A stretch of DNA of 64,000 nucleotides, from positions 5,775,949 through 5,839,948 of the forward strand of contig NC_043744.1 of the NCBI RefSeq assembly GCF_004337985.1, written 5' to 3'. Of the stretch, positions 48,001 through 60,246 are shown one piece after another. Position numbers and translations under genes: made by a program. The notes beneath the pieces are model-generated. The model had not been told where the DNA came from and searched no databases. It was given only the letters and a program-made list of their open reading frames with translations. Positions within the stretch are counted from its first letter, which is position 1. Each line of letters begins with the position of its first letter. Source of the stretch: Pyricularia pennisetigena (Eukaryota > Ascomycota > Sordariomycetes > Magnaporthales > Pyriculariaceae).

Positions 48001-48482
48001 CCCTCCGCGGTCCTGGAGAAGCCCAGCAGCTCCATCTCCTTGCCGATCCATCGATTCCATAGTTCGTGGCTGTCGCTCAGTCGGTACTGCGTCGCCTCGT
48101 GGCCCTCCTGCCACAACCGGAGGGCCGAATCCAAGGAAAAGATGTCGCGAGCTGTGGGTAGCTCCTCGGGTTTCCACGTGGCAAAGCCATTCTGACCGGG
48201 TCGCTGACAGCTCTGGTATAGATACCAAAAGTATTCGCAGTAGGCCAGCCACAAGGTGAGGCTGCCGTTCTCGAGAGTGACTGCCTTTTTGTAGAGTTCA
48301 AGGACCTGGATGCGCGACTCGATGTCGTGGGCACGGCGCTTCTGCTGGTCGATATAATCGAGCCAGTTCTCCTCGCCGACGGGAGGCGCCGGCGGCGGCG
48401 AGGGCGCAGCGTGGGGGACGGACGACTGGGGCGCGATCGCGTGAGGATTTGGAGTCGACGTCGCTCTCGATCTGTCGTTCAT
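45057..48482 (-). CDS. PRP24: U4/U6 snRNP assembly factor Prp24 / SART3
   Basis: An intronless frame of 1141 residues from MNDRSRATSTP; the frame is open upstream into a poly-A/T tract (poly-Phe), which I read as 5' UTR. Residues about 40-600 are HAT (half-a-TPR) helical repeats as in SART3 (for example NGSLTLWLAYCEYFWYLYQS). A basic region follows, then RRMs: TTVMVTNLPADTTQTRVRQYF, LTLFVTNYPPTADQDFIRNLF, REVKVANLPLDADETSIKEVF, and a divergent fourth from LRTFALLDIPDT. The C-terminal motif SNAQFREMFL matches the LSm-interacting peptide of Prp24/SART3. The protein anneals U4 and U6 snRNAs during spliceosome recycling in the nucleus. Having HAT repeats together with RRMs is closer to SART3 than to budding-yeast Prp24, which lacks HAT repeats. 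Confidence 0.93.
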   Translation of the reverse strand: MNDRSRATSTPNPHAIAPQSSVPHAAPSPPPAPPVGEENWLDYIDQQKRRAHDIESRIQVLELYKKAVTLENGSLTLWLAYCEYFWYLYQSCQRPGQNGFATWKPEELPTARDIFSLDSALRLWQEGHEATQYRLSDSHELWNRWIGKEMELLGFSRTAEGVKRITHLFRNRLLIPHRNWSETSQSFSMFLNEYNQSAWESTMKEITTRSQTARELYEKRDPYELKLAKAVESGDEDAQKTAMRDYLQFEIASTVREKKNPKISIQIAMALFSRALTGVLARDEETWTDYAVFVSTLYNRFNSPESRDPDMLQILPSSPTVLQGAVSHCPWSGPLWARYILSCEEAGLSFSAMERIKHAATDSSQLDRDGMVGVVDMYAAWCGYLKRSALDPAATEEMTDLADSGLLAALEAVQVWGERRFGSSYVGDPNFRLERILINYLTEKHGAIDEARFQWLRLAEKPLYAVSYNFWLQFYVWELSVFQAEKGKNRSPTPGQAMPPKLKVPSKATEVLLQALKRKDLDWPERILDVYLQHCNDYETPEKLRSAYDLVHRVRKQVEQRRQGEAAAVAAYTAAAATEQQAGDSPSAAAKRKRSDATPDRHQGANKRPRNGESVAAGEDAAGSSQPAASALKRDREHTTVMVTNLPADTTQTRVRQYFREYGHVNSMVLKKVDNDRSAAALVEFRSTDDARSALLRDGKYYGERVIEVKPGDSLTLFVTNYPPTADQDFIRNLFRDCGEIFDIRWPSLKFNTHRRFCYVSFREAEAARKATELDGKELQGKFKLSVKYSDPARKKAREGATSEGREVKVANLPLDADETSIKEVFGKIGTVQTVRVLKNMAGRSKGTGFVVYETKEQADQAVAELNGVKLKNNIVTVEPTKVTNFKPQARTAASPSPKPDGEGDIAMTGSTERQDAGHSKESREARDLRTFALLDIPDTVNDARVRALVEKHAGEGATISKLVLRPDHGGAIVELADHASAGKAQLALDGAEIDSCKIRTGTVAELLKEKDAVRSDRIDGPVDKAAAGDGKKEPKKASAMMMPPPRVSRPVLGGQKPKRGGVAGLGFFPKAAVKTAATTEGTNGTVSSVADAKAAAAQKSNAQFREMFLASNGSAEGRKDKQQDSKTEKASETTAATNGD

Positions 48483-49375
48483 GATGGGTTGTGACGAGGT
48501 TGTTTGCGGGGAGACCGCCTGACGTAATTGCAGGTAGGACACTTTTGCGGTAAGGCGAAAAAAAAAAGTAACAAAAAAAAAAAAAAAAAAAAAATCAGGC
48601 AAGCGATGCTCTGCTAGCTACCCGAGCTACCTGTGCTGCTCGCAATGGTGACTAAAATGCGGCAGAGCGATGGCGGCTTTCCACCCACACTTGTCTCTCC
48701 GTCGTATTGGCGACGACAGCACCGAATAGACCATCTGTCGAGTCGTTGGTTGCACACCAAAACAGTGGCTAACCGAGATAGCAACAAGTTGTCGTGACGA
48801 CACTTTTGGATTGCTCAGGCACACGGCGTCCCAGATCGAGGCCAAGTTTCAGCGGCGAAAAAGGCAAATCTGGCGCGGAGAGGGAGCTTGGCAGAGTTTA
48901 GTTTGGTCGGGACGAGGGAAAAGTATTCTGGAGGCCGACACCCTGTTCGTTTGTTGAACATTGGATTTTCAGACCGATCCGAATGGTGGTTGGGGAGGTT
49001 TACTGGAGCAGTGTGGAATGCGTTGCATTGACGGAGGGTGCCGGAGAAGCAAATGCGAGAAAAAAATTGACCCGCGTCGGTCGCAACGAATCCATCAGAA
49101 TCCAACATCGTTTACTTGGCGTCCAGGCAGAGAGGAGACCGACCGACTACCGAAGCAGCTCTCACAAATGCGGCAGAGCTGGAGCCGATGGGCCCCACAC
49201 TAGCTCGGGGGTCAACTGACGGTGTGACCCTCCCTCTCGTCCAGCTATCTCTCGTTACGAGCAGCTGGAGAAGGTGGGCAACAGGACACTGGACGCCCGG
49301 ACATTTTGTCGCGGCACAGTTTCCTAGGAGACTGGCTGTATCAACGGCTGCACAAAGGGTCTTTTTTTTTTTTTT
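48483..49375. other. PRP24 upstream region
   Basis: Contains A22 at 48573-48594 and the promoter side of PRP24. No supported gene. It ends in T15 directly against an assembly gap. Confidence 0.55.
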
Positions 49376-49443
49376 NNNNNNNNNNNNNNNNNNNNNNNNN
49401 NNNNNNNNNNNNNNNNNNNNNNNNNNNNNNNNNNNNNNNNNNN
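49376..49443. other. Assembly gap (68 N)
   Basis: A run of N that begins right after a T15 homopolymer. Confidence 0.99.
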
Positions 49444-51929
49444 GCCTATGGGCTATTTACGGGCTATACTATCTACAAGGGGTCTTGCGGTGAATGAAAA
49501 ACAAAAGTAAAGGCTGAGATGAGACGACGACTGTTCAAATCTTGTATTCCCCGACACATGTTTATATACGATAAAATTGATCTCGGCCGGCAATCCAGGA
49601 ACGAGGCGACGCAAGACAAGACAACGCTGTCATTTCATTTCCCAGTGCGTGCTGTCTCCGCTAGACATTGAGCTTAAGGTCCCTTGCTTGGTCCAGGATA
49701 TTCATGGCAGATGGCGCTAGCCACGCCGGCACTAGCCTGCGGACGGGCTGCATCAAGAGCGTCGATGCGACGCGACATCTGCTCACTCTCCATGCTGCTA
49801 GCCCTAGCCTAGGGGCCGGCCTGGCAAGGCGAATTGAACTAGATTGACATTCGTGATCCCAAACAGAACTCGGCCGACAAATTGCGTTTGTCCGGCAGGC
49901 AAAGGCAAATAAGAAGCTAACATGTACAGGCACAACGTACATAGTAGATTGTGTTGGTCCCCATCTCCATTTGATTCGTGGCAACATTAGCCCGCCAGCC
50001 CTTGGTCTGGACCCCGTCTCTGCTGTGTCCCCAGGCTGCGCGATGACGACATGGCGCGCCTCGTTTTTTTTTTTTTTCTTCTATCTTTTCTCTCGTCAAT
50101 GACCCGTGGCTATCCGTCCATGAAATCAGGGCCCAGTAAAAGCAACACAAAAACCAGCTTCTTGGGAACAAAAATAGGTGCACACGTGATCAAAAAGACA
50201 GAATCAAATAGAACAAAGAGAAACAGCAGCAAAAAAGCTTCGTGATCTTCGTTACATTTTTCCCACGATCTGCGAAAGACCAAGTCTAGACTGGGGGCCT
50301 TTTACCAGTCAGGGCATTCAAATTCAGTTTGGATGGACCCCGTGGCGAATGTGGTGGCTTGCTGGGGCGTTCCTGTTAATGGTACGGTTGCCGATCTTCC
50401 CGAGACAGAAACCCTGGTCAATCTCTTCTGTTTTTAGGGGACCCTCCTTGACCGCCTGCCTGCCACGATAACGTTTCCTGCCTTGCCTGTTTCTGTTTCC
50501 ATCCATCGGGCTTCGCTTTTGCTTCTTTGAGGGCGTTCGAGGATGCTGGTAGGATCCAATACCACCTTGACCCAAGGTAGCAAGCAGTTGCGGCGCTTTT
50601 GTTCCATTTCTCATCCTCAATCTTGACATAACCTCTCGGCCTTTTTTTTCTGTTCCAATTTTCTAAACTTTCCAAGACCAACTATTCGAGCGGTTATTAG
50701 CTCACGCAGCGTGTCCGACTCAAGCGTGTCTCCAGCGCCCCTCTGCGATCGGTCATCAGGGCCAGAGAGGACGAACAAAAAAAGCGGCTACGCGGGCGCA
50801 AAGGTTTAGCGCCAATCATCGCTTCCCTGAAATCTGCCTTCCACCCCAACACACGCATTTGTTCATTCTTCATTGGCTTTTGACCTTTGCCCTGACCCGG
50901 ATTTTTCTCCCAGGCCCGCCGAGCTTATTCAAAGCCAGGGCTTCGCAGCATTCATTGGCAAACGGCCCGTTGCGATTTTGCGGTACGGTGTGACAACCAG
51001 GAAACCTCAGCTGAAAGTCTAGGCATCGTTCGATAACTCCGCTAAATTGGTGACCTTCAAGGCGATCCACGTCAATCAAACTGCCTGCCGCTCGGTTGCC
51101 TGCTGGTTGCTTACTCGCCTTGCTCGCCTACTTGGTACCAAAAAACTTTGACTACAGTATTCGAATCCACAACACGGTCCTGAATCTTGTTAATTTAATC
51201 GTGACTACATGATATTATCTGGCAGCTTGGCGCAAGATGCGAGAGTGGGTAAACTTGACAAGGCTACTACAACGTATGGGTTGAGTAGCATGCACATCAT
51301 GTCATGTCATTGTTTCGGTACTACTGTGTGTCTCTACCATGGCACGTGGTAAAGATGCGTGACAGGACAGCACACAGTCACAACTGGCCATTATACGACA
51401 GGACTATACCCTGGTTAGGAAGGCATCCATGAGATTTTCTACGGCAAGGGCACCGTGTAAACGTATTTTATGGTAGGTGTCCTTGGCGTTTTTTTTATCA
51501 CTCACAAAACCACGTAATAGTGATGTGCCGAACGCACGTATTTATCCGGAGAGGTGGACAGACGCCGAACCATGAATCATATCACCCGTCTTCTACCTAC
51601 TTGAAATCCCTCCTAAAAATGTAGGCAAGTAGTTACAAAGATGATCCAGACACAGATAATCTACGCTGGTCTCGGGCAGTCTCTGCCCATCTACAGAATG
51701 GCAACACGTGACAGCTGCCGCGAGAAAAACTACCTACCCTGCATAAGCTTGGAGATATCCCTACGGACTTGTGCTCTGGATTCCAGTGCAAGTTCATCCT
51801 TCAACCAGGCTTGGACCTGTCATTTTCCCTGCCTGTTATAGGACAGCTCTAGCAACACATTCCTCAAATGGCCACGGACTAGAGCCACCTCTGGATAGTT
51901 GCCCGGGGATCAATGGGACGCCTTCAGGT

Positions 51930-52215
51930 CAAGTAAAGTATGTCCAAGTCGGCTACAACCGTTGGAAATTCGTCATCTATCGCTGTATTCACGATGAAGA
52001 CGCTCTCTGGAACGAGTCCGTCTCCTGCTGCCGGTGTGAACCTGAAGACCCACACTTTTGTGAAGGATCTTGAGCAGTACCGGCGATGGACCATCGAGAC
52101 TCGCATCATTCCTGACGGTGCCACCAAAGAAGTTGGTCAGCGATTTCAGGCTTGGTGCAAGAGGTCACCGAGCGCGAGGCCCAGCGCTCCATTCCCGATT
52201 GAAGAGTCCGGCTGC
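51930..52215 (+). pseudogene. Possible decayed fungal gene fragment
   Basis: One frame gives YVQVGYNRWKFVIYRCIHDE, resembling the WxFVIYRCTYGDD stretch of a large family of fungal proteins of unknown function. A second frame then gives EQYRRWTIETRIIPDGATKE and GQRFQAW, which resemble the following part of the same family. A third would be needed to continue (QEVTEREAQRSIPD then a stop). At least two frameshifts and a stop break it. The family match is from memory and short, so this is tentative. Confidence 0.4.
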
Positions 52216-54073
52216 CGAGGGATCGGGAGGGTGCACGCATCTGTCGCTGCTTTCTGATCCTGACTGAAGGACCCTCTACCCTTGGTCCCCTTCATCAGGG
52301 CTAATACAGGGGACAAATCCATGCCAGAGCTTGATGTTTTGGAAATGATGATTGGGCGTGTTCTGAGCCACCATGCAACCGACTGACATGCCATGGCGAC
52401 TTGGCATGGTGTAGCACGTATCCCAGGGCGTATCAGGTGATTCATTGGACACTTCCTCGGACAGGCAAGCTGTCACCCATCGGCAAGATGGCTTTTGCCG
52501 CACCAGGCATCGGTAGCGTTGGTCTCCGCGATGCTCATGGTGGAGGATTTGACGAAATAGCAGTACCAGTGCAGTGCAGCCATGTACATATTGAACAGCA
52601 TACTACGGTCACAAAACTAGCCGCATTGGCTTGTGGTCTTTGGCACTTGTTTAAAAGAGCTTGAGGTGCCGTGTATGCAACCAGCCGTACCATAGGATGC
52701 GGTCCGGTTCGAACGATATTCTGCTAGCTCAAGATGTCGAATGTTGATGCAAGATTGCTAGACAACTATTGGTATCAGTGGGCCTTCCACAGACCGTGGT
52801 TTGTATCAAGAAGATATTCAAAGTCCGTTTGTAACAAGACAAGTCTATTGCAAGACTTCAAAGTAGTGTCCGTAACAGCAGCGCATTCTTGGCTGACGCG
52901 CAGTGCCGCATGCCGAACGCTGTGAAAGTGGTTCAGTTGGCATCAGCGTAACTGTACCATGGGTCGTGATGACTGACAAATGCTATGAACCCGTTGAGTT
53001 CCGCACAAGGACGGATGCCAACGCCAAGCAAAGGCCTATCCAAGTTGATCTGCACCTTGGCTCGCCGTTGGACTAACAGTTGACCCATGTCCACAGTTAC
53101 CGAGAATGGAAGGGGGGTTCGCATGAGTGGACTTATGTTTGTTGCAATCCTGTCTGGTCTATGCAAGGTGTTGACTCCTGCCCGGTACGTGACCCCAGTG
53201 TGTAGATCGGCTTATATTTATTGTATCAATACAGATGGCGGAGACCAAGACTACTGGCCAACGAACTACCTTGACGAACTGTCAGACTGCCATCCAGCTG
53301 ATCTGGGACTGGGCAGGGTAAGTAAATAATCAAAAAGAAGACGCCGTGGAGTCCTGCTGTGCCACTCCTCCTTTCGGCCCTCAACATCCTGATGATCATT
53401 GCTTCTTGCCTGCCAAGCTGGTCTTTGTTCTTGCTCTGCACCTGTGGATATGGAAACGCTTCGTCGTCGAGGGTCTCAAAGTAGCAACCCGATTCACGGG
53501 GGAGTGAAGTCTGTCGACGAGGTGGTTCTAGATTGTGTATAGGCGCGTACGAAACAACCAAATCGATGGATTTGCATCTCCCTGATCGGGTAGGCTGGTA
53601 TCAGGAAGCAATCATGTGGACTACCGGCATGGCAGAGAGTTGTCTGCTGTTTATATTCAAATAGTCATCACGGATAGCTTCAGTAAAGATGATTGTAACG
53701 GTGACGATATACAATGATTGGAACAGGTCACCACCCGTGCCACTGGCAACACATTATATTTATCGACGCTGAAACTAAGTCTTCTCCGATCATGTGTTCA
53801 CCCCTTTCGGATTCAGGATTATCGGAAACTGAGCACAACCTGCTGCCACTGGCGACAGATTCAACAATGAAAAGTGAGCACAAATGTCGGTGTCATTCTA
53901 TGCGGGTTTCAACTAATAGCTGTCTCCAAGTGAGAAACAGCTAGCACGGCTGCTATGTAGATATGTCGTATCCTCCATCCAGTGTTGCTTTACGTGTCGC
54001 TCTGAGAACATCTTGTCAGCTGACAACCTGTACATCCTGTCCCCAGATCTCTGCACAGGCTCTTAGGCACCCA

Positions 54074-54074
<1 letters not shown>

Positions 54075-54107
<33 letters not shown>
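54075..54107. repeat. Poly-A tract (33 A)
   Basis: An uninterrupted homopolymer in the gene-poor stretch. Neighbouring sequence does not look like a retroposed transcript. Confidence 0.95.
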
Positions 54108-54109
<2 letters not shown>

Positions 54110-57100
54110 CGTGGCCCATCTGAAAGCATTACATCCCCTACCTGTCATTGTTCACAGGAGCAGATGCGACGAATCTATGATAAACTCCGCCAACGAGTCG
54201 TATTACGGTTCCAACAATATCCAACTTCATCTTCCGTTTCCCCCGTCACAGTTCGGGAAGACTTTCGCAGTCTTGTCAGGGTCAAAAGTTGCCAGGCAGT
54301 GGCTGCAAACTCCGGCCAGGTTTGATTACCGTCTCGTGCTTGCAGCTCTGGTTCGTCTATCCAGTCAGACGCAAGCTCCCAGCTCAGCTCACTCGCCCTC
54401 GTTTGGACCCTCTTCATCATCATCTTTGCAGTTCGTTCTGAACGATTCAGGCTCGCCCTTGAAAATAAACCTTTTACAGACAATGCAGGAGAAGAAGCGG
54501 TTAGACTTGCACAGCTCTCATCTACCTTGTATCCATCTCTAATTTTTCATACCAGGCCCCTTTGCGTAGTTAGCAGAGGACATGGCGGGCCGCATGACCT
54601 GGTACGGTTTGGTGTACCGTCAAAGGCCCCCGGCTTATTTGGAAGATGGCTCAGGCGGCTATGGGTTAAGTTGATAGTATGCTGCTCTGTATGGATCGTT
54701 CCAGCAACGACTAACTGCGCGCGGTAAGCTCATACAAGTAAGAACCGAAGTGCTTGAGGATGTGCCAGAGCCAGGTAGGTTGCTTGCTGTGAATTAGGAC
54801 ACCGCAGGCAACGTGTACCCGCGTTTTAATGTAGCACTTTAGTACTTTACTTGTTAGGCAGGATAGGCGAGTCTCGAGGCCGTATTCAGGATGAACCGAC
54901 ATGGCATGTATGTTGTTGGTGACCTCCCAATCTGGAAGCACTGGACCCGTACCGATTAGCAAGCCAAAGCCACAGCGTTTTCAAAACAGCCTGATACGCT
55001 GGGCGCGAGGTGCAACACGGCGCCGCCTTGGCATCCAGAATTAACTTTGGACCTTGATGCCGGACGCTCCCTCGAGGTAAGCTTGTTGCGTTGCCCGCAC
55101 AAGTCGAGGAATTAGACTGACGTGAGCGACTGTCTCTTTGGAAATCTCGGAGGCAAAACATATCGTAGACAGTTTTGCTGACTGTCAAACAGTCTGGTGG
55201 CTTGAAAGACCGCCTCTTCATGGGAGCAGATTGAGCTGTACATCTGGAGCCGGTCGAATTTCGCGTGCCATCACGTCATGACTCGCAGGTCATTTGCCAT
55301 CGGGAGATACATAGACAGCCCTGAAGCCTACCCGGTTATTTGGGAAACGCCCATGCTGCTGCGCACGGCGATGGTCGAATTGATTCTCATGCTGAACCTA
55401 GAGAGGTCGACAACGATTACTGGGGTACGGTGGCGAACAATTAAAATTGTCGCTACTGGGTCAAGCATTGTCTGAATGGGGTCAAGATGCAATATCATCG
55501 TGCGATGAGCGACCCGAATAGGCCGGACGATCCCACCTGATCGGGAGAAACTATCACCTGTTATTGCACATCCGAGACATTCCTGGTCATGGCCTGATTG
55601 GCCGCGCAGGCATCTGCTAGTCGAACGTACACAATGTCGGGAGTGCAGTACGAATCTGGAAAACAGCGCCTGATCCACAGCATTGATAGTATCCAACCTT
55701 TGTTATATACCCACGCCGCTACAATATGATTATGTTCCGTTCCATGGCTAACCTAGTCATATAACATGACTAGTATAGCCCGCCAGTAGCGGATACGTAT
55801 AGCCAAGAGTTTCTTAGGCACAAACCGCCCCAACCAATTTCCGAGGTTGAATATATGGCAGCTAAAGCAGGCCTGGCTTTTCTACAAACCGTTGCAAGTG
55901 ATGTTTGGATGACAAACCTGCCATTCCTGCTGCTTTCTTCAGTGCATAACAGGTCACGACAGCTTGCATCCGTCCTTATCAACCGCCGTCGCCACTTGTC
56001 ACCATCGACGGCCAAGGACTTGGGCGCCCCCCTCGCAGAACCAGTCTGGGGGCGAAATACAATTGCTGTCTGCGCCACATGCCCAAACTGAAGGCATAAA
56101 ACCCACCACGTTAACCCCTGTCTCGGGCGGCGGGCGGCGGGCGGCAGTTGTACAGCAGGGAGGAGAAAAAAAAAAGGAAAAAAAAAAAAAAAAAAAAAAA
56201 AAAGCCGCGAGTCCCGGGCCAGGGGCTTGGGAGCGGGTAAAGTGGAGATCTACAATACCCTTTTCTACACATTATACAACTCTATAAAACGGCAACATGC
56301 TGGCAGATGGGGCCGTGGCGCAGGCAAAGGCTCCCCTCCCTCCCTTCCCTTCCCAAGCCGTCAGCGCCAGTTCCGCCACGCCACGCTGTTTGCTGCAAAA
56401 CATGGCGATGGCGATCCAATGTTGCGTCGCGACCAATTTCTTTTTCTTCTAGAACCGGAGGGGCAAGGGATTGTTTTGGGGGGGTTGGGGGTTGGGGTGG
56501 GCGCACCACTTTGTTGCCCAAACGTCGGCCACGCCCGAGGTGGAACCACTCGGTAGATGATGCCTGCTCGACATTTTAAAATTACTGCAGGGCTTTGTTT
56601 TGCTGTTGCTGCGACGCGTATGCTTCGGTGATGACGCTGGTTGAGAGTTGATCGCGTCCCGAGGTCGATTGCGATCTTGCATCTGCTTGTCAGCCGAGAG
56701 GAGACATTGCCTGCTTCAAGGATATGCTACGGCCAAGTTGAAGGTCAACGCGGTGGTCAGGGAAAGCTGGATTTTGAGTTTTGCCCCTGCAGCGTCGTCG
56801 TTGGTTGGACAGGGCGAGCTTTGATTTATTTTGACTTTGCTGTTTGCCTCGCATCATCTCCGTAATCTACAGTCACGAGTCAGGCAGGCTACGAAAGACA
56901 TTACGTTACAGGTTGTGTCGAGCAAGGACGAAACCGTAGCCAAGAACCGTGCACACTCTGGTAAACCTATTTGCGATATTCTCCATCCACTGATACGGGG
57001 TAGGTAGTCTGTTTCATTATCTCTGTGTGACCGACGTGCATGATCTACATCACTTAATCCATATATATTTAAGCGAAAAACCCGGCTTGAATCGCACCCT

Positions 57101-57865
57101 CTCGGCTGTTGGGTTCAAATCTCGTTGACGAAAAGTGATTAGGGGCTCAGGGGCTTAGGAGTGGAGGTGAGTTGCTGAGGGAAGAAAGAAAGAAAGAAAG
57201 AAAAAAAAAAAAAAAAAGCCCTCGAGCATCGTGAGGCGTATATGTGCTGTAATTACCATATCCGGCCAGACATCCGATTTTGGGGGATGAAATGGAGGAT
57301 CACCATGGGATTCTGCAAGTATAACATGGCAGAACCGCTCCCCTGGGCTCGACAACCCCACAGCGTTTCGCCAAGGTCCCAAAAGCAACATGGCATCAGC
57401 ATAAAAATACCACACGACCAAGCCCCCCCGGCAGGGATGAGGCTCCAATGGTTCATTAATGCGAACCAACTTTTTTTTATTACTACGTAGCGACGGGGCC
57501 ACTTGGGCACAGACTCCCTGGACTACTCTCTGAGGGCCGGGGGCATGGTTCGGACAAACGCCACAACAGCCTGTTCAATACGAAAAAAGTCAAAATGGCA
57601 ATGCCGGCAATTGCGGATTTTACATATTATGTTAGGAGCAGGGGGGGTTGGCGGTGACAAAGTATAATCATCAGATGAGACCGGGAACTGCGGTCAGGTC
57701 GATAAATATATAACGATGCCCGGTTCCATCCCAAGTGCTGCATTTGGTTTGTTTCTGGCCACCACCGCTCGTTGGTCCAGACATTCCTTTCAACCATCCC
57801 GATCAACACAAACAGACCCTCTTGCTTGAGAAATTAATCTAATAATCGACTCCAGCAAAAACCAC

Positions 57866-59289
57866 ATGTCACTCGTTAACCTGTCCAGGACGGGGCTGGC
57901 CCTCCTTGTCGCGGCCGCCACCTTTGCCGGCCCCGTCAACGGCCGCCCCAGCTATGACTACTCTGATGCGGCATCCACCGACGTTGCCGATGCGGCAGCC
58001 GCCGACGTCCAGGCGGCGCCGGCCAAGATATCCACGGGCTACTTTGCCGGCTACCACGCCAAGCGCAAGGGCATCAACTTCGGGGTGGACAAGATCCAGT
58101 GGGACAAGTACGTGGACGTCAAGTACGCGTTCGCCGAGACGACGGCGGACGGCAGCCTGAACCTGAGCAGCTCGGCGCCCGAGGAGCTGCCCAAGTTCGT
58201 GGAGGCGGCGCACGCGCGCAAGGTCAAGGCGCAGGTGGCGGTGGGCGGCTGGGCGGGCAGCATCCACTTCAGCAGCAACGTGGGCAGCGCCGAGAACCGC
58301 ACGGCGTTCGTCAAGACGTGCCTGGACCTGGTGCAAAAGTACAACCTCGACGGCCTCGACTTTGACTGGGAGTACCCCAACAAGCAGGGCCTGGGCTGCA
58401 ACGCCATCAGCGCCGACGACACGGCCAACTTCATCTCGTTCCTGACGGAGCTGCGCAAGGCGGAGCCCAAGCCGCTGCTGCTGACGGCCGCCGTGAGCCT
58501 GTACCCGTACAACGACGCGGCCGGCAAGCAGAGCACCAACGGCGCCCTCAAGCGCATGGGCGAGCTGCTCGACTACAGCATCGTCATGGGCTACGACGTC
58601 TTTGGCGCCTGGGCCCCCACCGGCGGGCCCAACGCCCCGCTGGAGCAGTCGTGCGACGCCCGCAACAACCAGGGCGGCATCAAGGAGGGCATCGCCAAGT
58701 GGATCGACGCCGGCATCCCCGCCGAGAAGCTGGTCCTGGGCGTCGGAGCCTACGGCCACGGCTTCGTCGTCAACCCGACCGACGCCTTTGCCGCCACCAC
58801 CACCGGCGCCGCCCAGGCCCTCAGCGCCTACCCCAAGAACAACGGCACCCGCCGCCAGGGCAGCAGCTGGGACGACGATGCCGCCGTCGACGCCTGCGGA
58901 AACGCCCAGCCCCCGAGCGGCACCTTTACCTTTTGGAGCATGGTCACCGAGGGCAAGTTCCTGGACGAGACCGGCAAGCCCCGCGCTGGCATTGCGTCGG
59001 GATACGACGAATGCAGCCAGACGGTGAGTTTTCTTTTCCTCTCTCTCGAGTCCCCCTTCTGAATCTCTCAATAGCTGTCTGTACTAACCCCATTCCCCCC
59101 AAACAGCCCTTCCTCTACGACAACTCGACCAGCTGGTGGGTCTCGTACGACGACGCCAAGTCCCTCTCCGCCAAGGGCAAGTACATTACCGACAACAAGC
59201 TCGCCGGCTTCTCGGTATGGGAGCTGGGTGGTGACTACAAGGACATTGTGGTCAATGCCATGCGCACATCTGTTGGGCTCAAGGCTTAG
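57866..59289 (+). CDS. Secreted GH18 chitinase
   Basis: Two exons, 57866-59023 and 59107-59289 (intron 83 bp, donor GTGAGT, acceptor AACAG), encode 446 residues. A signal peptide (hydrophobic TGLALLVAAATFAGPVNG, about 9-26) and an Ala/Asp-rich pro-region precede the catalytic domain (from about 55: ISTGYFAGYHAKRKGINF). The GH18 active site is LDGLDFDWEYP, with Asp162, Asp165, Asp167 and catalytic Glu169. The upstream strand motif reads VAVGGW instead of SxGGW. LGVGAYGHGF and the C-terminal LAGFSVWELGGDY complete the barrel. No chitin-binding module is visible. It would cleave chitin outside the cell, in wall remodelling, nutrition or attack on other fungi or arthropods. GC-rich third positions are extreme here, giving long false antisense frames. 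The start has a Leu/Ala-rich leader directly after. Confidence 0.93.
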
Positions 59290-60246
59290 ATATAGTGTTT
59301 TTTAGGGTAAATATATTGTGTTTTTTTTGGTTGCGTTAGTTGTAAAGTGACCATGGATGTCTTTGATAAATGTGGTTGAGGATTTCATCCCGACGGAGTG
59401 ATATATGGCCTCCACCAGCGCCGTGTCGGAGGAGCCATCCTGGCCAAGGACAAGTCCCACGGCGCTGGCCAAACTGTAAGAAGCCTTTGACAGTGAGAGT
59501 TGCACTCCGGAGGAACACTTCCCTGGATCTGATGCACAACCTTTTATTTCTGTGTATATTTACGGGCGCATGAAAACCGTGAAAGCTGTTTGATTTCATT
59601 GCATGATTCTATGGTGTATAACTGTATATCAGTAATTAGGTACAAACCATACATGAATCAAATATTGAATATAAACAAGTGTAAACATCAACTCGATATT
59701 CCAACTTTTGTGTGGCTTACAAGTACAGGTTTTTGTAACCATGTCCAGGATTGCACGTCAGCGTCGTAGAAATGTCAACAGCAACCAGCAGGCCGAAAGC
59801 CTGCGTCCTGACTTGTGGCAAAGTCGAATGGCACTGGCACTGTTATAGTAGCGTTGCGTTTGGACCATTACAGCAAAGCAAAGCCAGTCAGTACTTCAAC
59901 CCGGCGAACTGCTTGCCAGATCGAGTATCTACTAGATTCACTCGGACCTCAATTGTCAATATATCTCTGCCCCACTCGCATGCCAAGATGCCGGCCTTCC
60001 TATTCGGTGAATTCTTCCGACCGCTTCATTTCGTCAATCGCCCGGATATCGCTCATACGTGCTCAACCATCAGGTGTCCGTTAATAGTGCGAGCCGAAAA
60101 AAAAAAAAAAAAAAAAAAAAAACTACCTACTTATATAATGTTGGAGAGTATACCTCTCCGTCTGGTTGCAAATCGGCCATGGGCTTTTCCTACCCAGGCA
60201 GCTCCTGGACCAGCTCAGTGCAACTGAACTGCGAAAAAAAAAAAAC
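59290..60246. other. Intergenic, chitinase 3' and protease 5' flank
   Basis: No supported gene. A26 at 60097-60122 and A12 at 60235-60245 lie upstream of the protease start. Confidence 0.55.

Larger units (their letters stand above)
49444..57865. other. 8.4-kb stretch without an intact gene
   Basis: Six-frame reading shows only ORFs of up to about 120 codons, without recognisable products apart from a possible decayed gene at 51930-52215. It has A33 at 54075-54107, A26 at 56178-56203, a GAAA microsatellite at 57181-57201 and a GGCGG(GC) repeat near 56127-56147. The last 300 bp are the chitinase promoter. No transposase, reverse transcriptase or long terminal repeat was recognised. Confidence 0.6.
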